A stretch of DNA of 64,000 nt from Flavobacteriales bacterium. GTDB taxonomy: Bacteria; Bacteroidota; Bacteroidia; Flavobacteriales_C; GCA-002722245. Location of the stretch: NCBI GenBank assembly GCA_023251075.1, contig JAHEZM010000013.1, positions 38,035 through 102,034 on the forward strand. Reading direction: 5' to 3'. Made by a program: the position numbers and the translations under genes. Positions 57,461 through 64,000 of the stretch are shown one piece after another (positions within the stretch are counted from its first letter, which is position 1; every line of letters starts with the position of its first letter). Under the pieces are notes generated by a model. The model ran no database searches. It was not told the DNA's origin and was given only the letters and a program-made list of their open reading frames with translations.

Positions 57461-59839
57461 TTGAAGTTCATTTTATCAATAATATTCTTTCTCTTTCTTA
57501 CTATTCTAAATGCACAAGAATCAGGAAATATAGTACGTGGAAGAATTATTGATACTGAAACTAAATTCAAAATTCCCTTTAGCACTATTCATTTATATCA
57601 AAATGATTCAGTAATTAAAAGTGTTTTTTGTGATAGCTTAGGTTGTTTCCGTTTGCCTAAAATTCAAAGTGGAAAGTATGATTTAAATATCTCCTGCGTT
57701 GGTTATAGATCTCTTTGGATGCAGGAAATAGTAGTTATTTCAGCAAAAGAAACAGTGCTTGAAATTCAATTGGAGCAGGAGGTAAGTGTTAGCCAGAAAA
57801 TAGAAATTATAAAAACAGTTTTAAGCAAAAATGAAATGGCACTAGTTAGTGTTAAGTCATTTACTATCGATGAAGCCAATCGTTATGCAGGAAGTAGAAG
57901 CGATCCTGCACGTATGGCCTCTAATTTTGCGGGGGTTCAAGGATCCGACGATACACGAAATGATATTGTAGTGAGAGGGAATTCTCCTAATGGTGTGCTT
58001 TGGCGAATTGAAAATGTTGATGTTCCTGCACCTAACCATTTTGCTATTCCCGGTACCAATGGTGGGCCGGTGAGTATGTTGAACAATAAATCGTTGGCCA
58101 ACTCTGAATTTTTTACGGGTGCTTTTCCCTCTGAATATGGAAACGGAACCGCGGGAGTTTTCGATATAAAATTGAGAAAAGGAAATAATGAAAAGCACGA
58201 GTTTACCGGACAGTTGGGTTTTCTTGGAACTGAGTTGGCAGCAGAAGGTCCTTTAAGTAAAAAATCAGGAGCATCTTATTTGGCGACTTTTAGATATTCA
58301 ACGCTTCAGCTGTTTAGTATAATGGGAGTAAATATTGGAACTACAGCACTTCCACGTTATTTTGATGGATCTTTGAAATTAAATTTCCCTTTAAAAAACA
58401 ATGCTAATTTTTCTCTGTTCGCCATCGGTGGTAAAAGTGCTATCGAAATAAAAATTAGTGATAAAGGAGAAGAAGCTATTAAAGAATTATACGGCCGAAG
58501 AGATCGCGATCAGCTGTTTAATGCGGGGATGATTGTGGGTGGAATGAATTATAGTAAAACACTTTCTGCAAAAACTTATTATTGTTTCACACTTTCGGGT
58601 TATTATTCTACTACCGATGTTGATCATGATTTGGTGGTGCGCGATTCTGCTTTTATTGTAACCAATATCTACAAGAAGTTGATTTATGATTACAACGATT
58701 ATAAAACTTCTTTCAATGTTTTTGTGAATCATAAATTCAATTCAAGAGCTACTTTGAAAATAGGAGCAAATTATTCGGAAATGTTTTTCAATTTGATGCA
58801 AAAAGATTTTGATTCTACAGGTGTTTATACCTATAGAATTAACGTAGATGATCATGCTGGTTTAGCGAGAACTTATGTGCAGTTGAAATATAAGTTTTCT
58901 GAAAAACTTACCTTTTCTGGTGGATTTAATTATGTTTATTTTCTCTTAAACCAATCTTCATCCATAGAGCCACGTGCAGGTTTACGATACCAACTTACTA
59001 AAAAACAATCTCTTGCTTTTGGTTATGGAAAACATAGTCAGCTTCAACCTGCTTACTTATATTTTCAAAATTTGAAAAGTGAAAATGGAGTATCAGATAC
59101 CTGGAATAAATCAATGGGTTTTTCTAAAAGTGATCACTACGTTTTGAGTTATAATGTTAGTCTTCCCCAATCATTTAAAATTAAAGCTGAGGCTTATTAT
59201 CAACGTTTGTATAATATTCCTGTTGAAATAAATTCGTCGTCTTTTTCTATGATTAATTTCGGAATGGATGCCCGATTGCAATATCCGGGAATACTTAAAA
59301 ATATTGGAACAGGAAGAAATTATGGAGTAGAGTTTACTTTAGAGAAAAACTTCAATAAAAGTTATTTTATTTTGTTTACAGCTTCTTTATTTGAATCAAA
59401 ATATAAAGGAAGTGATGGCATAGAACGCAATACCGCTTTCAATGGAAATTATGCCACGAATTTATTGGCTGGTAAAGAATGGAAGCTGGGTAAAAAATCA
59501 ACTTTGGTTTTTAGCACTAAAATTACACGTGCAGGAGGCAGGCGATATACACCTTTAAATATGGCTGCTTCAGTGATTGCGAATGATGAAATTGCAGATA
59601 GTACCAAAGCTTTTTCTCAACAGTTTAAAGATTATTTTCGCATTGATGTGAAGTTGGGATACAAATGGAATACTGCAAAAATAACACATGAGTTAGCACT
59701 CGATTTAGTGAATGTTTTGAATACTAAAAATGTTTTGCGCCTTACTTATGTTCCTCCTGTAGGTTCTTCTCCTGCAACAGTGGTACAGGAAGATCAATTA
59801 CACTTTTTGCCGATATTTTATTACAGGGTGGATTTTTAA
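57461..59839 (+). CDS. TonB-dependent receptor with carboxypeptidase-like N-terminal domain
   Basis: 792 residues, TTG start, signal peptide ending LNAQ. Residues ~22-110 form a carboxypeptidase D regulatory-like domain (GRIIDTETKFKIPFSTIHL, GKYDLNISCVGY). The plug follows (~115-220) with NDIVVRGNSPNGVLWRIENV and SVLN-type positions, then a 22-strand barrel to the last residues FYYRVDF ending in Phe. It imports a siderophore, cobalamin, glycan or other ligand using TonB energy; no SusD partner is next to it, and the substrate is unknown. It overlaps the end of the convergent radical SAM gene by 4 nt. Confidence 0.88.
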   Translation: MKFILSIIFFLFLTILNAQESGNIVRGRIIDTETKFKIPFSTIHLYQNDSVIKSVFCDSLGCFRLPKIQSGKYDLNISCVGYRSLWMQEIVVISAKETVLEIQLEQEVSVSQKIEIIKTVLSKNEMALVSVKSFTIDEANRYAGSRSDPARMASNFAGVQGSDDTRNDIVVRGNSPNGVLWRIENVDVPAPNHFAIPGTNGGPVSMLNNKSLANSEFFTGAFPSEYGNGTAGVFDIKLRKGNNEKHEFTGQLGFLGTELAAEGPLSKKSGASYLATFRYSTLQLFSIMGVNIGTTALPRYFDGSLKLNFPLKNNANFSLFAIGGKSAIEIKISDKGEEAIKELYGRRDRDQLFNAGMIVGGMNYSKTLSAKTYYCFTLSGYYSTTDVDHDLVVRDSAFIVTNIYKKLIYDYNDYKTSFNVFVNHKFNSRATLKIGANYSEMFFNLMQKDFDSTGVYTYRINVDDHAGLARTYVQLKYKFSEKLTFSGGFNYVYFLLNQSSSIEPRAGLRYQLTKKQSLAFGYGKHSQLQPAYLYFQNLKSENGVSDTWNKSMGFSKSDHYVLSYNVSLPQSFKIKAEAYYQRLYNIPVEINSSSFSMINFGMDARLQYPGILKNIGTGRNYGVEFTLEKNFNKSYFILFTASLFESKYKGSDGIERNTAFNGNYATNLLAGKEWKLGKKSTLVFSTKITRAGGRRYTPLNMAASVIANDEIADSTKAFSQQFKDYFRIDVKLGYKWNTAKITHELALDLVNVLNTKNVLRLTYVPPVGSSPATVVQEDQLHFLPIFYYRVDF

Positions 59840-60876
59840 AGTTCCATTCTCAACTGTCCTTTATCAGGTGTTTTAAATAAATCACACCTTAACTCAATAT
59901 CTTTTTTTTCAAAATATTTGTTTCGGTAAAGTCGGAAAAGCGAATACATCTGTTCCATAATTTTACCGGTGCCTTTTGTTTTTTGCTGATAGTGACTGCT
60001 GCTCAATTCTCCATCATGAATTTCTCTAATTTGATTCATTACCCTTTGTGCACGATCGGGAAAAGTTTTTATAATCCAATCTTCGAAAATCGGACCTATT
60101 GCTCCTTGCAACCTAACTGGGACCATACCGGCTGTATCGGCACCAGCTTCTGCTGCAGCTTTTAGTATTTCTGGTATTTCATGACTGTTCAAAGAAGGTA
60201 TTACAGGGCCAATCAATATACCTACCGGAATTCCGGCCTTAGATAATTCATTTACTGTTTTCAATCGGTTGTGAAAAGAAGAGGCTCTCGGTTCCATTTT
60301 GCGCCGTAATTCCTCTGAAAGAGTGGTGAGTGATATGGTAACATGTACCAGGTTATTTGCTGCCAGTTGTTGTAGTATATCTACATCTCGTAAAATCAAA
60401 GAATTTTTGGTAATCATGCCCACGGGGTGTTTATATTTCAACAATACTTCCAGTATACTTCGTGTAATTTGCATTCTGCGCTCTATGGGTTGGTAGCAGT
60501 CGGTATTTCCTGAAAGCATTATAGGTGTTGCCTGATATCCCTTTTTGTTCAGGAATTTTTCTAGTAGTTCAGGAGCATTTTTTTTGATCATTATTTTTCC
60601 TTCAAACTCTTGCCCGGCACTAAAACCCCAATATTCATGAGAGTTTCGGGCATAGCAATAAATACAACCGTGTTCACAACCCTGGTAAGGATTCATGGAG
60701 TATTTTGCAAATACATTTTTGCTTTCCACATTGTTTACAATGGTTTTGGGATGTACTTCAATATATTGAGTATTAGGGTTCTCTTCTTCCTCTTTCTCTA
60801 CTTGGTTTTTTTGAAAGCGGTTGTGAGGATTAAACTGAGCTCCTCTTCCTTTGATAAAATTCATGTCATTTTCCAT
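59836..60876 (-). CDS. Radical SAM protein, PA0069/Rv2578c (SPL-like) family
   Basis: 346 residues. The cluster motif CEHGCIYCYARNSHEYWGF (CxxxCxxC, residues ~65-83) matches this family, which is related to spore photoproduct lyase; KGRGAQFNPHNRF is at the N-terminus. Downstream come LSGNTDCYQPIERRMQITR and the SISL segment TISLTTLSEELRRKMEPRAS, LIGPVIPSLNSHEIPEIL, then a Leu-rich helical end. The substrate is unknown despite wide distribution; a nucleic-acid role is suggested only by similarity to SPL. It is divergent from the HU-SPOR gene. Confidence 0.88.
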   Translation of the reverse strand: MENDMNFIKGRGAQFNPHNRFQKNQVEKEEEENPNTQYIEVHPKTIVNNVESKNVFAKYSMNPYQGCEHGCIYCYARNSHEYWGFSAGQEFEGKIMIKKNAPELLEKFLNKKGYQATPIMLSGNTDCYQPIERRMQITRSILEVLLKYKHPVGMITKNSLILRDVDILQQLAANNLVHVTISLTTLSEELRRKMEPRASSFHNRLKTVNELSKAGIPVGILIGPVIPSLNSHEIPEILKAAAEAGADTAGMVPVRLQGAIGPIFEDWIIKTFPDRAQRVMNQIREIHDGELSSSHYQQKTKGTGKIMEQMYSLFRLYRNKYFEKKDIELRCDLFKTPDKGQLRMEL

Positions 60877-60957
60877 CCATGTAATTTATCAAAATTTTTT
60901 AAATCGCTGAATTTTAGTGTTTAAAAATCATGAATAATTTTTTGATTTTCTACTTTT

Positions 60958-60965
60958 TACTTTTG
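60958..60965 (+). promoter_or_regulatory. -7 box of the HU-SPOR gene
   Basis: TACTTTTG matches TAnnTTTG and lies 24 nt before the ATG at 60990, inside the frame that would extend the protein to 60930. It therefore argues for the downstream start. Confidence 0.45.
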
Positions 60966-60989
60966 CCTTTCCTTGCTACATTCGCAGTA

Positions 60990-62048
60990 ATGAGTGAGCT
61001 TTCCCAAAAGATAGATAAATCCATTGCCGAGTTGTTGTTTAATCACAACTGTGTTATCATACCAGGCTTTGGTGCTTTGGTGGGAAATCGTGTAGCGGCC
61101 AACCTCGATGAAAATAAAAATACTTTCTATCCTCCTTACAAAAAACTAGTGTTTAATGTACAGCTTCAAATGAATGATGGCTTACTGGTTCAAGAGTTTT
61201 CTAAGCATTTGTTATTGAGTTTTGAAGAAGCTGAATTACGTTTGAACGATGTGGTGAAACACTGGCAAAGTGAGTTCAAAAAAGGGAAAGAGGTTAGTAT
61301 AGATAAAGTTGGAGTTTTCAAAAGAAGTAAAGACAGGAAGATTGAATTTCATCAGGATTTTTCTGTTAATTATTTATTGGAAGCTTACGGTTTACAGCCC
61401 ATTCATGTGTTGTCGGTGCAGAGAGATACGATCAAGGAAAAGATTACCCGTCAGATTATTGATAGTTCACTTCCATCGGCGAAAAAGGAAAGAATGTCGT
61501 GGCAGCAAGTTGCAGCAGCGGTTCTTTTACCAGCTGTAGCAGCAAGTGCTTTGTTCTTGTCGATTAACTTTAAAAGCAATCAGGTTAGTCAGATGAATTG
61601 GAATCCATTTACAGAAGATACCGATACTGTTGCTATTCAAAGTACTAACCCTGATGTAGTGATTAATCTTTCGCTTCGTGAAGAACTTACAGAATCCAAG
61701 CTGTGGGAGAAATATGCTGAAAAGGCAAAAGAGCTGAAAGATGAAAAACTTAGGGCTGTTGCCGATTCTACCGATGTTAAAATTCCGGTTAAAGAATTCA
61801 ATACGTACCATAAATCAGGTTCAAAAAAATATTTGGTAATTGCCGGTTGTTTTGCCAGCGAAGAAAATGCAAATCGCTTTTTAGAAGAAGTTAAATCAGC
61901 TGGTTTTAATGCTCAAATAGTGGGTAAAACACATAATGGACTAACGCGTGTTGCTTACGGTGTTTATGATACTCAAAGCGCTGCGTTAAATAGCTTAAGC
62001 GAAGCCAGAACCAAGCATGGGAAAGATGCCTGGATGGTGGTGGAATAA
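60990..62048 (+). CDS. HU-CCDC81 and SPOR domain protein (cytoplasm-to-wall fusion)
   Basis: 352 residues from ATG 60990. Residues 1-~145 hold two CCDC81-type HU-like domains (NHNCVIIPGFGALVGNR; FYPPYKKLVFNVQLQMNDG; VSIDKVGVFKRSKDRKIEF), a fold related to DNA-binding HU/IHF. After a basic linker, one transmembrane helix lies at ~173-193 (VAAAVLLPAVAASALFLSINF region), then an acidic coiled segment and a SPOR domain at ~275-352 (YLVIAGCFASEENANRFL; DTQSAALNSLSEARTKHG) that binds denuded glycan at septa. The chosen start leaves no N-terminal signal, so the HU part is cytoplasmic. Such proteins may tether the nucleoid or a cytoplasmic structure to septal peptidoglycan. Confidence 0.85.
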   Translation: MSELSQKIDKSIAELLFNHNCVIIPGFGALVGNRVAANLDENKNTFYPPYKKLVFNVQLQMNDGLLVQEFSKHLLLSFEEAELRLNDVVKHWQSEFKKGKEVSIDKVGVFKRSKDRKIEFHQDFSVNYLLEAYGLQPIHVLSVQRDTIKEKITRQIIDSSLPSAKKERMSWQQVAAAVLLPAVAASALFLSINFKSNQVSQMNWNPFTEDTDTVAIQSTNPDVVINLSLREELTESKLWEKYAEKAKELKDEKLRAVADSTDVKIPVKEFNTYHKSGSKKYLVIAGCFASEENANRFLEEVKSAGFNAQIVGKTHNGLTRVAYGVYDTQSAALNSLSEARTKHGKDAWMVVE

Positions 62049-62050
62049 AT

Positions 62051-63073
62051 CTAATCCACTCTTACCTGATATATATAAGGCTCAATTTTTTTAATCTGCA
62101 CAGATCTTTTTAATCCACCTATTTTATTACTCGAATTCAATTTTATTTTTTTACCCAATGATTCTTTTGGTGCGTTTTTAATTACGTCAGCAATGGTTTT
62201 CATTGTGATGGCAAAACCAGCGCGTTCTTTAGCACCATCTTTTCCCAGTACCATTCCAATTACATTTCCTTTGTCATCGAAAATTGGTCCGCCACTATTT
62301 CCATGATTAATAGCTAGGGAAACCTGGCAAGAACTGCTATCACCCTTAAAGCCCAATCGCGAACTTAAAACACCTTCCTCAAAAACAATATTTTCACTAG
62401 GAAACCCAAGTGTAAAAACTTTTTCTCCCAAATCACTTCCTTTGGCATTAAAAGCATAAGGAACTGTATTCTGTTTTTTGAAATTCTTGTCGTTAATTTT
62501 CAAAACAGCGATATCTCTTTTCTTATCTATATAAATCACTGCGGCATTAAAAATTTCTCCTGCTGAATTTTCTACCATGATTTTATCTGCGTCTTCTACA
62601 ATGTGTTTTGCAGTGACTAAAAATCCCTTTGAAGAAATCATAAAAGCAGTTCCAGTAAGGGCTGTAGGAGGTGTTTTTTCATTTTTCTTGTAAGGAGAAG
62701 GTACAGCCACAGTATCTTTTTTTGCAGTAACAATATAATCTGATTCAATCTTATTTTGCATCAGTATATAAGCTAAAGTTCCTATTGATAAAATCATTGC
62801 AATCGATGCAGCAATATTAAAGAAAGAGAATTTTGATCTTAGTGGAATCATCTTTCCTTCCCTAGGAATTTCCTGATGAAAAACATCTAATTTTTTCTTT
62901 AATGCATTTCTTTTTTTCATGGTGTTGAATACGCCAAATACTTTTTGGTATTCGTTTACTTGTTTTGCCAAATCAGGCTCTTGAGCAATGCGTTGCTCAA
63001 AACTGGTTTTCTCTTCTGCCGATATTTTGTCGTTCAGAAAACGTTCTATTATTTCGGGTAATTTATCTTCCAT
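62051..63073 (-). CDS. Anti-sigma-like, membrane-anchored trypsin-like serine protease (S1C)
   Basis: 340 residues. Residues 1-~68 are a cytoplasmic helical segment like the anti-sigma domain of ECF partners (IIERFLNDKISAEEKTSF; FGVFNTMKKRNALKK). A transmembrane helix lies at ~84-105, then a periplasmic protease domain with an intact triad: His157 (VTAKHIVEDADK), Asp187 (KKRDIAVLKI) and Ser260 (INHGNSGGPIFDD). No PDZ domain follows. The gene starts 1 nt after the ECF sigma gene stops, so it is likely both its negative regulator and a protease sensing periplasmic conditions. Confidence 0.83.
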   Translation of the reverse strand: MEDKLPEIIERFLNDKISAEEKTSFEQRIAQEPDLAKQVNEYQKVFGVFNTMKKRNALKKKLDVFHQEIPREGKMIPLRSKFSFFNIAASIAMILSIGTLAYILMQNKIESDYIVTAKKDTVAVPSPYKKNEKTPPTALTGTAFMISSKGFLVTAKHIVEDADKIMVENSAGEIFNAAVIYIDKKRDIAVLKINDKNFKKQNTVPYAFNAKGSDLGEKVFTLGFPSENIVFEEGVLSSRLGFKGDSSSCQVSLAINHGNSGGPIFDDKGNVIGMVLGKDGAKERAGFAITMKTIADVIKNAPKESLGKKIKLNSSNKIGGLKRSVQIKKIEPYIYQVRVD

Positions 63074-63074
63074 A

Positions 63075-63623
63075 TTATTGAATAAAAAAGATTCTTTTTA
63101 AGCGAACCAAACACTTGTATTTTTGGTTTTTTGCGTTATCGGGATTTGTGTAGCCAAACTTCTCACATATATCTTGCATAGAGGCATCGTGTATATAGAA
63201 ATCGCTGATAATGGTGTTGCACGGTTCTCCTAATTTCACTAGGGCTTTTTGCATTTGTTGAATATTTTCTTCTCGCTCGTCAACATCACTGAAATCTATA
63301 TCTTCTGAGCTTCCTACATTTTCATTCTCTTCAATTTTCCCAATGAACTTCGATTTGTGCACCAGCTTTTTCAACCATTGTCGGCGACAAACCGAATACA
63401 AAAAAGTTTTAATGGCGCAGGTGAGTTCAAATTCCTCACTTCTTATTTTTTCATAGAATACCATCACACCTTCCTGATACACATCTTTGGCGTCATCTTC
63501 TGTTCCGCTATTTGTAATAATGAACTGACGAATCATAGCGTAATTCGAAACATACAAATGCTGCAAAGCCTTGTTGTCGTTGTTGCGAATTCCTTTTATT
63601 AACTCAGCATCGGAATATCCCAT
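63075..63623 (-). CDS. ECF RNA polymerase sigma factor
   Basis: About 182 residues from ATG 63623 (MGYSDAELIKGIRNND); a longer frame to 63671 is less likely. Region 2 (LYVSNYAMIRQFIITNSGTEDDAKDVYQEGVMVFYEKI) holds the -10 recognition helix and the conserved DAKDVYQE motif. Region 4 (ILGEP-type: ALVKLGEPCNTIISDFYIHDASMQDICEKFGYTNPDNAKNQK, shown in two parts) has the helix-turn-helix. It is followed 1 nt downstream by the membrane-bound anti-sigma-like protease. The target regulon is unknown. Confidence 0.86.
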   Translation of the reverse strand: MGYSDAELIKGIRNNDNKALQHLYVSNYAMIRQFIITNSGTEDDAKDVYQEGVMVFYEKIRSEEFELTCAIKTFLYSVCRRQWLKKLVHKSKFIGKIEENENVGSSEDIDFSDVDEREENIQQMQKALVKLGEPCNTIISDFYIHDASMQDICEKFGYTNPDNAKNQKYKCLVRLKRIFFIQ

Positions 63624-63671
63624 TGACCGCTGTTTTTTATTTATATCACATCCTTCCTTAAGGTAACCCAA

Positions 63672-63953
63672 GCGTAAAAAAATATTTTTTTATTGTGGGT
63701 GGAGATGTAAATATAGAATTATCTGTATTGTGTTTTTCAAGTGTGTACTTCCGGGTGTAGGATTCCCTCTTAGAGAAGAGGGGTGTATAAAGGCCTGTGA
63801 AGTGGGAGGGAGATGGATTGTTGTATTGTAAGTCCATCTCCCTGCAGCCGCACAAGCAAAATCGCACCCCTCTCCGCCGGGCGATGACCCATATTAAGGC
63901 AAACCGTAAATTGGTTATGGTTTACAAGTGTTTCTTTGAAAGAAAAAACACTT
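63672..63953. other. Hairpin-rich non-coding edge region
   Basis: There is no convincing gene between the sigma factor and the right edge. Inverted repeats are AGAGGGGTG (63777-63785)/CACCCCTCT (63865-63873), AGGGAGATGGA (63807-63817)/TCCATCTCCCT (63833-63843), AAACCGTAA (63901-63909)/TTATGGTTT (63915-63923) and AAGTGTTT (63926-63933)/AAACACTT (63946-63953). The GC content is higher than in the neighbouring genes. Terminal structure of a mobile element is possible but not shown. Confidence 0.5.
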
Positions 63954-64000
63954 ATGGACTTAATACAAATCATTTCGGAATTAAACACGCAAGAAAAATG
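63954..64000 (+). CDS. Start of an ORF cut by the window edge
   Basis: An ATG immediately after a hairpin (63926-63953) opens the frame MDLIQIISELNTQEK, still open at the edge. Fifteen residues are too few to identify; the short amphipathic start would suit a transposase or a small regulator, but this is only a guess. Confidence 0.25.
   Translation, partial: MDLIQIISELNTQEK

Noticed and set aside
63777..63873. Insertion sequence left end
   Set aside because: No transposase or target duplication is visible; reported only as hairpin-rich DNA.

Overview
The window reads as an ordinary chromosomal segment of a low-GC member of the Bacteroidota. Support comes from type IX secretion (T9SS) sorting domains on two surface proteins, an HU-CCDC81/SPOR protein, a TonB-dependent receptor with a carboxypeptidase-like N-terminal domain, FtsE without FtsX beside it, and many promoters of the TTTG-N18-21-TAnnTTTG type with almost no Shine-Dalgarno sequences. 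I cannot place it below phylum or class level. There is no prophage, no CRISPR array and no intact insertion sequence; the only sign of mobile DNA is a hairpin-rich stretch at the right edge.

Layout. 1-5.4 kb: the start of murB (off the left edge), two overlapping glycosyltransferases, ftsE and an orphan adenylation-enzyme/carrier-protein pair. 5.6-10.4 kb: a TPR periplasmic protein overlapping an outer-membrane barrel. 10.5-17.2 kb: gyrB, a T9SS-exported protein whose start abuts a strong hairpin, a lipoprotein, mdh and an unknown 229-residue protein. 17.3-20.7 kb: tRNA-Glu, rpsT, radC and a polysaccharide deacetylase/FemAB-like pair. 20.7-28.2 kb: a deoxynucleoside kinase, a lipoprotein-like propeller, a GH3-type adenylating enzyme, sppA, folK, an OmpA-family porin and a SpoU methyltransferase. 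28.3-36.8 kb: mutS, a 1615-residue adhesin-like protein built from 492-nt repeats, a small membrane protein and a pirin. 36.8-40.5 kb: two translationally coupled PP2C/SpoIIE-type sensor proteins, one of which has lost its metal-binding aspartates, followed by a 29-bp perfect inverted repeat. 40.5-50.1 kb: sucB and sucA, then a tight five-gene operon (MMPL transporter, rfbA, sugar-nucleotide SDR, polyprenyl synthase, unknown). 50.2-54 kb: a radical SAM/SPASM protein, the yceI-marR-doxX cluster with operator-like palindromes, and a DUF2490 barrel preceded by phased TAACAT repeats. 54-64 kb: tig-clpP-clpX, a TonB receptor, an SPL-like radical SAM protein, the HU-SPOR protein, and an ECF sigma factor followed by a membrane-anchored trypsin-like protease with an anti-sigma-like N-terminus.

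Most genes are housekeeping or envelope functions. The least ordinary items are the active/inactive phosphatase pair, the sigma factor/anti-sigma-protease fusion, the MMPL-rfbA-prenyl synthase operon, the orphan A-T pair and the HU-SPOR fusion. No single locus amounts to a clearly new defence or mobile system.
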